Source of the DNA: Verrucomicrobiota bacterium
Lineage (GTDB): Bacteria; Verrucomicrobiota; Verrucomicrobiia; Limisphaerales; JADLHS01
Direction of reading: 5' to 3'
Assembly: GCA_029573725.1 (NCBI GenBank)
Contig: JAKQDQ010000178.1
Location: forward strand, 62,001-126,000
Length of the DNA: 64,000 nt
In this document: one piece after another, positions 8,229 to 17,440 of the stretch
Layout: the number at the start of each line of letters is the position of its first letter
How positions within the stretch are numbered: position 1 is the first letter of the stretch
Translations under genes and position numbers: made by a program
The notes under the pieces: model-generated
Database searches by the model: none
What the model was told of the DNA's origin: nothing
Seen by the model: only the letters and a program-made list of their open reading frames with translations

Positions 8229-9719
8229 ATGTCCACACCGCAATTGACCCGGCTCATGACTGCCGCCGATCCCGCCACTGCCTCCGTCCGACTCGACGCG
8301 TCTGCACCGCCCTTCTGGCAGCCCGTATTGCTCGCGGCGCTGGCGGGCGGACTGGGCTGGGGCATTCGCGGCCAGTATGGTCACGAAACCGGCGCGATGA
8401 TTGCCGGCGTGCTGGTGAGCCTGGTGTTGGTGCTGGTGATGTGCCCGCGCGCCTCGTGGCTGGCCGCCGCGCGGGCGGTGGCGTTCGGCACGCTTGCCAT
8501 GGGCATTGGCGGGTCCATGACCTACGGGCAGACGCTCGGCCTGACCCAGGCTCCGGAGCTGGTTGGTCACGCGGCAGCGTGGCGTTGGGGGATGCTCGGA
8601 GCAGGCCTCAAGGGCGCCATCTGGATCGGCTTTGCCGGATTGTTCCTGGGGCTGGGGCTCGGCGGACGCCATTATTCGTGGCGTGAAATTCTGCTGCTCT
8701 GGCTGGGGCTGGGAGTGTTCTACGGGCTGGGCTGGTGGTGGTTGAATCAGCCGTTTGATCCCGCGAACCAAATCCTCCCGCGCCTTTACTTTTCCAGTTC
8801 CTGGCACTGGCAGCCCACCGCCGGTCCGGAACTCAAGCCCCGCCCGGAAGTCTGGGGCGGATTGTTGTTCGCCTTGCTGGCGGCGTGGGGGTGGATCGGT
8901 TGGGTGCGCCGCGACCGGCTGGCGCGCAACCTCGCCTTGTGGGGAATGTTGGGCGGCCTCGGATTTCCCCTCGGGCAATGCCTGCAATCATTCCATGCGT
9001 GGCATCGGGAGATGTTCCAGTCGGGCCTCTGGACGCAACTGGATCCGCTGATGAACTGGTGGAACTGGATGGAAACGACGTTCGGTCTGGTCCTGGGGAC
9101 GTGCCTGGGTTGCGGATTGTGGCTGAACCGGCGGCTGATCCGCATGGATACCGAGCCGCCGGTGACGATCAAAGCGCCGGTGGAATGGGTGCTGGTGATC
9201 GTGCATGTCACCCTGTTGATCATCGGCGAATTCACCGGCCTCGCCTGGGCCAACGCGCTGTACGATCCCGGTCTCATCATCGCGTTCCTTCCGCTTGTTG
9301 CGGTGGCCGGGGGGCGTTGGTGGCCGTTGCTGGTGGCGCTGCCTGTCACGGTCATTCCCATTGCCGGAAAAACCATTCTCCGTCTTGTTTACGAGGAGCG
9401 CGTCATCGGCTGGGCTGCCGGCTGGCTGTGGTATGGAGTCCTGCCGGTGGCCGTCACCCTGGCGGCGGCGCTTTGGTGGGGCCGCCACGCCCGCAACGCC
9501 GGCACGGGCCGCACGTTCGCGCGCCACGCTTTGCTGTTGAACACGTGGTGTTACTTTGGCTTGAACTTCGCCTTCTTCCACTATCCCTGGGTTTGGACGA
9601 AATGGACGGCCCGCACGCCGAACGCAATCGTTTACACTCTCTGCGCCGTGGGGCTGACGGTCGCCTGCTTGACGATTGGCAAAAGGCGACAGCCTGATTC
9701 CGGCGCCGCGACCATGTGA
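8229..9719 (+). CDS. Polytopic membrane protein of unknown function
   Basis: 496 residues with roughly a dozen hydrophobic segments, starting with PVLLAALAGGLGWGIRG and AGVLVSLVLVLVMC and ending near ALLLNTWCYFGLNFAFF. I recognise no named transporter family. Many Trp and Gly residues sit at helix ends. It is transcribed alone, divergent from the TIM-barrel gene and convergent with the xylose-isomerase homologue. It is the only multi-pass protein among the carbohydrate genes, so a transport role for a sugar or oligosaccharide is possible but unproven. Confidence 0.75.
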   Translation: MSTPQLTRLMTAADPATASVRLDASAPPFWQPVLLAALAGGLGWGIRGQYGHETGAMIAGVLVSLVLVLVMCPRASWLAAARAVAFGTLAMGIGGSMTYGQTLGLTQAPELVGHAAAWRWGMLGAGLKGAIWIGFAGLFLGLGLGGRHYSWREILLLWLGLGVFYGLGWWWLNQPFDPANQILPRLYFSSSWHWQPTAGPELKPRPEVWGGLLFALLAAWGWIGWVRRDRLARNLALWGMLGGLGFPLGQCLQSFHAWHREMFQSGLWTQLDPLMNWWNWMETTFGLVLGTCLGCGLWLNRRLIRMDTEPPVTIKAPVEWVLVIVHVTLLIIGEFTGLAWANALYDPGLIIAFLPLVAVAGGRWWPLLVALPVTVIPIAGKTILRLVYEERVIGWAAGWLWYGVLPVAVTLAAALWWGRHARNAGTGRTFARHALLLNTWCYFGLNFAFFHYPWVWTKWTARTPNAIVYTLCAVGLTVACLTIGKRRQPDSGAATM

Positions 9720-9726
9720 CATGAAA

Positions 9727-9758
9727 CAGGCCACGAACTGCGTGCGCTTCGCGGCCTG
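9727..9758. terminator. Inverted repeat between convergent genes
   Basis: CAGGCC pairs with GGCCTG and, after one A-C mismatch, CGAA pairs with TTCG, around a 10-base loop. It fills the 53-base gap between two converging genes. A short AT-rich stretch (ATTTATTT) lies to its right but no true T-run follows directly. A bidirectional terminator is the likely role. Confidence 0.5.
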
Positions 9759-9772
9759 AGACGAAGCTCGAT

Positions 9773-10810
9773 TTATTTCCCGAGCAGGTGTTCGATCACC
9801 AATTGGTCGAGATCGGCGTAATTACGATCCCGGATCAATGCCCGGGCCTGTTTCTCGTCAAACGTGCGCGCCTTCTGCACCAGTTTCAGGAACGTGCGCC
9901 GGCTGTTCTCCAGATGGGCGAGCCAGTGTTCCGGTTTGGTGGGCCGGAACGGATGCACGTCGAACGCCACGTACTCGCCCCGGGTGCCGTAGCCGTTGCG
10001 TTCCAGCGCGCGCACCTGGTTGAACGCCACCCGCAGGTTGGCGCTGCCGAACGGTTTGTCCTGGTCGAACTTCAGTCCGTTCTGATCGTTCAGGTGAATG
10101 GACCAGAGCTTGCCGAAGGACATGGCAAAATCAATTTCGTCGGCCGGGTCCAACCCCGCGAGAATCGCGTGGGCGGTCTCGATCAAACACCCCACGCGTT
10201 CGGGATCGCTGGTGAGCTGGGCCAGCGCCAGCGCGTGGCCGATGGTGGGAATGTAGGCGTGATCCATCGGCTCATTGGGTTTGGGTTCGATGGAGATGCG
10301 GATTTTTTTGTCGTAGGCCAGCATCCGGTTGATCGCTTCAACCAGATAATCCACGCACTGACGGGCGTTCTTGGATTCCCGAATGTAGCTGCCCTCGCGC
10401 GCCAGCCACAGGACGATCAGTTTGGTGCCCAGCTGGTTGGCAATATCAATGGTGCGCAGGGAACGCTCGATGGCGTACCGGCGGCACTGGGGATCGTTGC
10501 TCGTATACGCACCGTCAATCGTGCGCGGATCAAACCAGAGCCGCGGCGCGACCAGTTCGGCCGCCACGCCCGCGTCGTGCAACTTCTTCCGGAGCTCCCG
10601 CGTTTCCTTGCGCACCTGCGCGTCCGACTTGCTGCTGACGTCCGGCACCGCGTCGTCGTCATGAAACATCATCGCGTCGTAGCCGAGCTTTTTGAGGGCG
10701 GCCAGTTTCCAGTCGAAGGTCTGCGGCGTGCGCACCGGCGGCCCGTAAGGGTCCTGACCTTCGCTGATGTTCCACGGTCCGAAACAAAATTTGTAAGTGT
10801 GCTTTGCCAT
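9773..10810 (-). CDS. Xylose isomerase homologue (actinobacterial XylA-like)
   Basis: 345 residues, close to the ~390 of short-type xylose isomerases. Recognisable landmarks from memory of Streptomyces XylA are FHDDD (His50, Asp53), IEPKPNEP (Glu175, Lys177), the Glu211/His214 pair, FDQD (Asp249, Asp251), FDVHP (Asp284) and the C-terminal DQLVIEHLLG. The position that should hold the metal ligand Asp (HIDLNGQNG in Streptomyces) reads SIHLNDQNG, so His239 replaces it. The start at 10810 begins MAKHTYKFCFGPW and has AAGGTG about 12 bases upstream. It should interconvert an aldose and ketose in the cytoplasm; given the ligand change and the rhamnosidase next door, the sugar may not be xylose. 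Confidence 0.82.
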   Translation of the reverse strand: MAKHTYKFCFGPWNISEGQDPYGPPVRTPQTFDWKLAALKKLGYDAMMFHDDDAVPDVSSKSDAQVRKETRELRKKLHDAGVAAELVAPRLWFDPRTIDGAYTSNDPQCRRYAIERSLRTIDIANQLGTKLIVLWLAREGSYIRESKNARQCVDYLVEAINRMLAYDKKIRISIEPKPNEPMDHAYIPTIGHALALAQLTSDPERVGCLIETAHAILAGLDPADEIDFAMSFGKLWSIHLNDQNGLKFDQDKPFGSANLRVAFNQVRALERNGYGTRGEYVAFDVHPFRPTKPEHWLAHLENSRRTFLKLVQKARTFDEKQARALIRDRNYADLDQLVIEHLLGK

Positions 10811-10922
10811 AGATGGTGGTGGCACCTTAACGATCCCGGCGGTGAAAGGAAGTCTAAAATCCGCAGCGGCCGGGTGCATTGCCAGCGTGACAGGAGCGGA
10901 GGAACCCGCTACCACTGGCGGC

Positions 10923-13703
10923 ATGCAGCACCGGTTTCCTGGGATGTGGCGCGCGCGCGCGGCGATCCACCTCGCCGCGCTGATGGGCCTGGCCTCCCCG
11001 GCGGACGCCGCCGCGGCCCCGGCCCCGGACGGCGCGGCGATGCAGCCGACCCGGCTGCGTTGCGAGTACGCGGTCAACCCCGTCGGGGTGGAGGCTGGGC
11101 AACCCCTGCTCAGCTGGGAATTGGCCTCAGCGTTGCCCGCGCAACGGCAGTCAGCTTATCAGGTTCTCGTGGCGTCCAGTCCGGCGCGACTGGGCGCGGA
11201 TCAAGGTGACGTGTGGGATTCGGGGCGCGTCAATTCCGCGGCGTCAACGCACGTGAAATTCCTGGGTCGCTCCCTCCGGCCGCGCCAGCGCTGCTGGTGG
11301 AAGGTGCGGGTTTGGGACGACGCGGGCCGGGTGTCGCACTGGAGTCCACCCGCCCACTGGGAAATGGCGTTGTTGCAACCCGCCGACTGGCGGGCGCAAT
11401 GGATCGGCAGTGGTCCCGCGCAGGAGCCGCGGCCGCCCGAGGGCTTTTTCATGAGTGTCAACACGCACACGAACCTGGTGCGCCAGGTGCGAGTGGACGG
11501 GCGTTCCACGTTGCTGCGGCGGACGTTCGTTGTCCGCAAACCGCTTGCGCGCGCGGAAGTTTATGTGACCGGCCTGGGCTATTACGAATTGCATTGCAAC
11601 GGCCGCCGGGTGGGCGACCAGGTGTTGACGCCGGCCAAGAGCAATTACCGCCGGTGGGTGTATTACGACATCTACGATGTGACGACCCAATTGCGGAGCG
11701 GCACGAACGCGCTCGGCATCCAGCTTGGCAACGGCTGGTTCAACCCGGAAAAGAAATGGTGGGAACCGTATCGCATGCAATGGTTCGGTGCAAAACGCGC
11801 CTGGTTGCAACTGCACCTGGACTATGCCGACGGCACGTCCGAGTTGATCGTGACGGATGGCTCCTGGAAAACTGCGCCCGGCCCGATCCTGTCCAGTTGC
11901 GTCTTTGACGGGGAAGTGTACGACGCCACCCAGGAGCGTCCGGGCTGGGATCAACCGGCGTTCGACGATTCCGGCTGGCCGGCGGCCCGGGTGGTCGAAC
12001 CGCCGGGCGGCCGGTTGGTGGCGCAACTCATGCCGCCCATCCGGGTGGTCGAACACCTCAAACCGCTGACCGTGAAGCAGCCGCAGCCGGGGGTGTTCGT
12101 GTTCGATCTGGGACAAAATTTTTCCGGTTGGGCGCGCTTGCTGGCCGCCGGACCGCGCGGGACACGCGTCACGCTGCGCTACGCGGAAGATTTGCGCCGC
12201 GACGGCATGATTGACACGACCAGCAACGAACGCGCACTGGCCACGGATGTTTACGTGATGAAGGGAAAGGGACGCGAAACCTACGAGCCACGCTTTACGT
12301 TCCACGGATTCCGTTACGTGGAAGTCACCGGTTTTCCGGGGGTGCCGCAACTTGAAAATCTGCTGGGCTGTGTGGTGCATACGGATGCCGAAAGCGTGGG
12401 GGAATTCGCGTGCGGCAACGAACTGATCAACCGGATCCACCGCGCCACCCGCTGGTCGCAACGCAGCAATCTCATGGGCTACCCGATGGATTGCCCCCAA
12501 CGCGACGAACGCCTGGGCTGGTTCGGCGACGCGATGGTTTCCATGGAGGAGGCCCAGTTCAATTTCGACCTGCCGCTGTTCTACCGGCAATGGTTGAACG
12601 GCGTACAGTTGAATCAAAATCCGGTGAACGGCGACATCTCCATCGTCTCGCCGCGACCGTACCTCCCCGACGAGCCCGATCCGAACTGGAGCAGCGGTTA
12701 TCTCGTGATGTTGTGGCAGTATTACCGGCACTACGGCGACACGAATTTCCTGGCACAGCATTTTGATTCGATGCGGCGCTACGTGGATTACCTCGGCACG
12801 CAGGCGACCGATCACATTCTGCCGCAATACTGGATCGGAGATTGGGGCACGACTCTCGCCGGCTGGCAGGAAGGGGAGCCGGTTTCGGCCGTGACCGCCT
12901 TCTATTACCTGGACGCCGTGATCGTGGCCCGGACGGCACAGGTGCTGGGCCGGCGGGCAGACGCCGCACAGTATCAGGCGCTCGCCGAAGAAATCCGCCG
13001 CGCCTTCAATCGTCGGTACTTTGACCGCGCCCGGCGGCAGTACGAGCGGGGCACACAGTTCAGCAACGCCTTCCCCCTCGCCATCGGCCTGGTGGACGCC
13101 GCCGATCAAACGGCCGTCTTGAACCACATTGTGCAGGACCTCAAGAACCACCACGACCACTTCAACGTGGGCGTGCTCGGGGCCAAATATTTGCTGGACG
13201 CCCTGACCGACGGCGGGCGGGCGGACGTCGCCTTCCAACTGGCCACGCAGACGGGATTTCCCAGTTGGGCGCATCTGTTGGAAGGTGGCCGGACGACGTT
13301 GTCCGAGTTCTGGGATTTGAAAGGTTCGCACAATCACGTGATGCTGGGCAGCGTGGACGGGTGGTTTTACCGGGTGCTGGGGGGCATTCAATCCGATCCC
13401 GCGCACCCCGGCTTCGAGCGGATCATCATCAAACCGTACCTCCCGAAAACCCTGTCGTTCGCGCGCGCCAGCACCCGGACGGTGCGGGGTCGCGTGGCGG
13501 TGGACTGGGAACAACGGCCTGACGCGCTCCAGCTCAGGGTCAGCATTCCCGTGAACAGCCACGCGACGGTTTATGTGCCGGTCAGCGCGGCCGGGTCCGT
13601 GACCAGCATTCCGCCGCTGCCACCATCGCGCACCGAGGACCAGGCGGTCGTCTATGAGGTGGGTTCCGGGCTTTATGAATTCCGGGCAGTCGCGGCGCAG
13701 TAA
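10923..13703 (+). CDS. Secreted alpha-L-rhamnosidase (GH78)
   Basis: 926 residues from the ATG at 10923; the Ala-rich signal peptide ends near ASPADAAAA. Layout of the family: N-terminal beta-sandwich with QPTRLRCEYAVNPVGVE, rhamnosidase N and concanavalin-like domains (residues ~170-430, including VTGLGYYELHCNGRRVGD), the (alpha/alpha)6 catalytic barrel with DCPQRDERLGW starting at Asp523 (Glu529 is the likely general acid) and EFWDLKGSHNHVMLGS, then a C-terminal beta domain. Hydrolyses terminal alpha-L-rhamnose from plant glycans or glycosides. It is divergent from the isomerase gene over ~110 bases. A second GH78 at 33.3 kb has a different acid-motif subtype. Confidence 0.93.
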   Translation: MQHRFPGMWRARAAIHLAALMGLASPADAAAAPAPDGAAMQPTRLRCEYAVNPVGVEAGQPLLSWELASALPAQRQSAYQVLVASSPARLGADQGDVWDSGRVNSAASTHVKFLGRSLRPRQRCWWKVRVWDDAGRVSHWSPPAHWEMALLQPADWRAQWIGSGPAQEPRPPEGFFMSVNTHTNLVRQVRVDGRSTLLRRTFVVRKPLARAEVYVTGLGYYELHCNGRRVGDQVLTPAKSNYRRWVYYDIYDVTTQLRSGTNALGIQLGNGWFNPEKKWWEPYRMQWFGAKRAWLQLHLDYADGTSELIVTDGSWKTAPGPILSSCVFDGEVYDATQERPGWDQPAFDDSGWPAARVVEPPGGRLVAQLMPPIRVVEHLKPLTVKQPQPGVFVFDLGQNFSGWARLLAAGPRGTRVTLRYAEDLRRDGMIDTTSNERALATDVYVMKGKGRETYEPRFTFHGFRYVEVTGFPGVPQLENLLGCVVHTDAESVGEFACGNELINRIHRATRWSQRSNLMGYPMDCPQRDERLGWFGDAMVSMEEAQFNFDLPLFYRQWLNGVQLNQNPVNGDISIVSPRPYLPDEPDPNWSSGYLVMLWQYYRHYGDTNFLAQHFDSMRRYVDYLGTQATDHILPQYWIGDWGTTLAGWQEGEPVSAVTAFYYLDAVIVARTAQVLGRRADAAQYQALAEEIRRAFNRRYFDRARRQYERGTQFSNAFPLAIGLVDAADQTAVLNHIVQDLKNHHDHFNVGVLGAKYLLDALTDGGRADVAFQLATQTGFPSWAHLLEGGRTTLSEFWDLKGSHNHVMLGSVDGWFYRVLGGIQSDPAHPGFERIIIKPYLPKTLSFARASTRTVRGRVAVDWEQRPDALQLRVSIPVNSHATVYVPVSAAGSVTSIPPLPPSRTEDQAVVYEVGSGLYEFRAVAAQ

Positions 13704-13765
13704 CCCTCGCCCCCCCACATGAATTGGCAGATTGACGGGAGGCCCAGACCTCATATTTTAGCCGG

Positions 13766-16700
13766 ATGATTTTGCTCAGAAGTCGCCTGGCGCGGCCCGG
13801 TTGGCTCGTTTTATTGAGTTGGGGTCTCGCCATTTTCTCCCTGCCCGCCCGGGGGCAAACGCCGGAATTCCGCGCCGCATGGGCGGACGTCTTCCACGCC
13901 GGCATGGGCAGCGCCACGGAGGTGAACAACATGGTCAACGCCCTGGCCAGCGGTCACTACAACGCGGTCATCGTCCAGGTGCTGGCCTACATGGACAACA
14001 CGCCGGCCTCCCACGGCGCGCATTGGAAGTCCGCCATCCTGCCCTGGTCCTCGCGGGTCAAGGCCAATTTCGATCCCCTGGCCTATCTCTGTCAGCAGGC
14101 GCACGCCCAGGGCATTGAAGTCCACGCCTGGCTCGGCGGCAGCGGCGGCAGCATGTACCGCGTGTCGAACGTCTGGCCGCCCGCCGGCAACGCCGTGCTG
14201 ACGGCGCATCCGGAGTGGTTTGGCGTCCCCCGCGCCAACAGTGAAGGTGGCACGGTCGTGGGCTACCAGGTCAACAGCACCACCTACTACACCCTCGACA
14301 TGGGTTCCCCCGACGTCCAGGAATATCTGGTCAGCATTGTGCGGGAACTGGTCACCAACTACCCCATCGACGGCATCAATTGGGACGATGAGATTGACGG
14401 TCCGGTGTACACCGCGGGCGTCGCCTTCCCGGCGGTAAGCACCGCGGTGTACCCAAATTCCGGTCTGGCGCGCTACCGCCGCAACACTGGTTACGTCGGC
14501 ACGCCCAGCGCCACGGATGCCGGTTACAACGAGTACCGGCGCCGGTTTAAAAACGAATTGATGGCGCGCATGCAGGCGGAAATTCAGTCCATCAAATCCA
14601 ACCCCCGGCAGCCCTTGCGGCACACCTCGGCGGCGCTGGCCTACAGCCCGGTGCCGGCAGGCTGCGATTTTACCACTTCCACGCCCTACCTGTATTACTG
14701 CGACTGGGCGGGAATGTTGCAGCATGGCTGGGTGGATGCGGTGGTGCCGCAGCTCTACGCCATGAGCACCTACTACACGTGGAACGACCGCATCGCCGCC
14801 TGCTGGCAGTACAACCGCCACGTCTTTCCCGGCATCGGCGCCTATCTGAACACCGATGCCACCATCGCCAGCGCCATCAACTATTCCCGCAGCAAGGGGC
14901 TTAAAGGAAACTCCATCTACTCCTACGCCGTGCCGACCTCCGCCAGCGGCAGCGGCAGTGGTTGGTGGAGTTACGTCGCCGCCAATGTGTACACCAACGT
15001 CGTCGGCACGCCGCCGATGCCGTGGCGCAATCCCGCCACCGCCACCGAAGGCATCGTCTGGGGCCGCGTCAAAGATCACCTCACCGGCCAGTATGTGGAC
15101 GATGCCATTGTCACCGTGGCCGGAGGGCCCACGGTGCGCACCGACGGCAACGGCTACTACGTTGCGACCCTGGTCCCGGCCACCGCCAGCGGCACGCCGC
15201 ATCTGACCACCGCCGGCAAAACCGGCATGGCTTCGCAATCCACCAATGCCATGGCCATGGCCGGTGACATCGTCCGCTATGATTTTCTTCTGAACGCGCC
15301 CGGCACCACGCCGGCCGCCCCCAGCAGCCTGACGGCCGCGCCGGTGAGCAGCTCGCAAATCCACCTGACCTGGACTGATAATGCGACCAATGAAACCGGC
15401 TTTGTGGTGGCCCGGGCCACCACCGCCGGCGGGCCGTACAACGAGGTTGCCGGTCTGACCACCAATTCGGTCAATTATACGGATGACGGCTTGTTGGCGG
15501 AGACCACCTATTTCTACGTCGTGCGCGCCACCAACGCCAGCGGGGCTTCCCCCAATTCCACCGCCGCCAGCGCTACCACGTTTGCAGCTCCGCCCGCTCC
15601 GCCGCTGATTGTCACCCAGCCGCGCGATCGCACGATTTTTGCCGGGGAAAGCGCGCATTTCACGGTGGTGGCCCAGGGCAACCCAGCGCCCGCCGCGCAA
15701 TGGCGCTTGAACGGGACCAATTTGCCCGGGGCCAACCGCTCCGCGCTGACGTTGAGCGGGGTCAATCCGGGTCAAGCGGGCGAGTACTCGGTCGTCCTGA
15801 CCAACTCCAGCGGCGCCGTGACCAGTGCCCCGGCCCTCCTCACCGTGCATTCTCCCATCCAGGTGGGCCGCTGGCAGACCAACTGGATGCTCGCTCCGTA
15901 TGCGCGCCCGTACCTGACCACCAATTCGCTGCCGGGGCAGCGTGGCCTCGCGCTCAATCCCGCCACCCAGCACCTGCTTCTGGTCAACCGCGACCCGTTG
16001 CAGGTGCCGGTGCTGGACGCCGCCACGGGCGCGGATTTGCACCTGTTGAACGTCAGCGGAATCTCCGGCGGCACGTACCCGCTATTGATGATCGGGGTGG
16101 CAGATGACGGCGCGGTATATGCCGGCAACCTGACCGTTGGCGGGGCCACCACGGATTTCAAACTCTATCGCTGGGCCGATGACGAATCAGGCACATTGCC
16201 CACACTCGCTTTCTCCGGCGATCCGGGCGCGGGCGACAATCAACGCTGGGGCGACACCCTGGCCGTGCGCGGCGCCGGAACGAACACGCAGATTCTCCTT
16301 GGGACGCGCGCCGCCAATCTCGCCGCCGTCTTGACGACCACCGACGGGCTCAATTTCACCGCCAGCAAGATCACCGTCCCGGACGCCGATTCCGGCGGGC
16401 CGTTTGGGTTGGGGATTGCGTTTGGCGCCGGCAGCACGTTCTGGGGCAAGGCGACTTCACAGAATTTGCGCCAGGTGGCCTTCAATCTCACGGCCGGCAC
16501 CGGCACGACGCTCCGCAGTCACGGTCCGCCGGAAATTTCAACCACTCTCGCGCCCCTCGGAGTGCATCCGGCGCTGAACGTGCTGGGCCTGATTAACGTG
16601 GGGACGACGGGAAACCAGTTTCGGCTGTATGATTTGGCGTCGCCCACGCCGGCCCTGATTGCCACCGCCGGTTTTGCCTCGGACAACAGCAACACCGGCG

Positions 16701-17272
16701 CCGGCACCGGCGCGGTGGCCTTTGATTACGATCGGGCCTACGCCCTGGGCGGCAACAACGGCATCATCGCCCTGCAACTGTTGCCGGCAGTCATTCCACC
16801 CACGATCACCGCCAATCCCCTCAGCCGCTCTGTCAAGGTCGGCACGAATGTCACCTTCACGGCCAGCGCCAGCGGCACCGCTCCGCTCGCGTATCAGTGG
16901 CGATTCAACGCGGCAAACATTGCCGGGGCAACGAATAATGTCCTCGCGCTCACCGGCCTAGATTGGCCCAACGGCGGCCAGTACGCCCTGGTGGTCACCA
17001 ACCTCGCGGGCAGCGTGACCAGCGCGCCCGCCTGGTTGACCATTCTGCCGCCGGATCCCGCCCACATTGATTCGGCGTTGTGGTTGCCGGATGGCCGGTT
17101 GGAATTTACCGCCAGCGGCGACATGGGACATTACTCCGTGGAAACCTCCACCAACTTGTTTGACTGGACGGAACTGGCGGTCGTGCCCAATACAAACGGC
17201 TCGTTCTTCTGGTTCGATTACGTCACAAACGCTCCACAACAGTTCTTCCGCGTGCGGCATAACGGTCCGTAA
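13766..17272 (+). CDS. Large secreted GHL10-type protein with FnIII and Ig-like domains
   Basis: 1168 residues with a signal peptide (ending near LPARGQT). Residues ~30-410 are a glycosyl-hydrolase-like family 10 (GHL10/DUF187-type) TIM barrel: EFRAAWADVFHAG, VHAWLGGSGG, and YPIDGINWDDEIDGP with acidic residues at the expected barrel position. Then a carboxypeptidase-regulatory-like domain (~430-510, GIVWGRVKDHLTGQ), a fibronectin type III domain (~515-605), an Ig-like domain (~612-695), a propeller-like segment (~700-1000) and a second Ig-like domain (~1010-1100). A short C-terminal module resembles those that end many Verrucomicrobia secreted proteins. Probably a cell-surface or extracellular glycan-active enzyme; substrate unknown. 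Confidence 0.85.
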   Translation: MILLRSRLARPGWLVLLSWGLAIFSLPARGQTPEFRAAWADVFHAGMGSATEVNNMVNALASGHYNAVIVQVLAYMDNTPASHGAHWKSAILPWSSRVKANFDPLAYLCQQAHAQGIEVHAWLGGSGGSMYRVSNVWPPAGNAVLTAHPEWFGVPRANSEGGTVVGYQVNSTTYYTLDMGSPDVQEYLVSIVRELVTNYPIDGINWDDEIDGPVYTAGVAFPAVSTAVYPNSGLARYRRNTGYVGTPSATDAGYNEYRRRFKNELMARMQAEIQSIKSNPRQPLRHTSAALAYSPVPAGCDFTTSTPYLYYCDWAGMLQHGWVDAVVPQLYAMSTYYTWNDRIAACWQYNRHVFPGIGAYLNTDATIASAINYSRSKGLKGNSIYSYAVPTSASGSGSGWWSYVAANVYTNVVGTPPMPWRNPATATEGIVWGRVKDHLTGQYVDDAIVTVAGGPTVRTDGNGYYVATLVPATASGTPHLTTAGKTGMASQSTNAMAMAGDIVRYDFLLNAPGTTPAAPSSLTAAPVSSSQIHLTWTDNATNETGFVVARATTAGGPYNEVAGLTTNSVNYTDDGLLAETTYFYVVRATNASGASPNSTAASATTFAAPPAPPLIVTQPRDRTIFAGESAHFTVVAQGNPAPAAQWRLNGTNLPGANRSALTLSGVNPGQAGEYSVVLTNSSGAVTSAPALLTVHSPIQVGRWQTNWMLAPYARPYLTTNSLPGQRGLALNPATQHLLLVNRDPLQVPVLDAATGADLHLLNVSGISGGTYPLLMIGVADDGAVYAGNLTVGGATTDFKLYRWADDESGTLPTLAFSGDPGAGDNQRWGDTLAVRGAGTNTQILLGTRAANLAAVLTTTDGLNFTASKITVPDADSGGPFGLGIAFGAGSTFWGKATSQNLRQVAFNLTAGTGTTLRSHGPPEISTTLAPLGVHPALNVLGLINVGTTGNQFRLYDLASPTPALIATAGFASDNSNTGAGTGAVAFDYDRAYALGGNNGIIALQLLPAVIPPTITANPLSRSVKVGTNVTFTASASGTAPLAYQWRFNAANIAGATNNVLALTGLDWPNGGQYALVVTNLAGSVTSAPAWLTILPPDPAHIDSALWLPDGRLEFTASGDMGHYSVETSTNLFDWTELAVVPNTNGSFFWFDYVTNAPQQFFRVRHNGP

Positions 17273-17440
17273 CCACCGCACACGAACATTGCCTTGATCC
17301 TTGCGACATAGAGATCAGGTTTCCGGATTATTGATTTCAAGCCCCTCCCCGGTCGTTCAGATTCCAAAATCGCCGGGCGGCTTATTGGCCAAGATTTCGT
17401 CTTTCACCACCAAAGATTTTCCGTGAAACTCTTAAACACA

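Noticed and set aside
11244..13754. Long open frame (836 codons) on the minus strand across the first rhamnosidase gene
   Set aside because: It is the antisense shadow of a clear GH78 gene; the implied protein is rich in His, Arg and Val with no domain or leader, as expected in GC-rich coding DNA.
13811..16042. 743-codon minus-strand frame inside the GHL10-type gene
   Set aside because: Gly/Arg-rich low-complexity translation with no family; the plus-strand gene has signal peptide and several domains.
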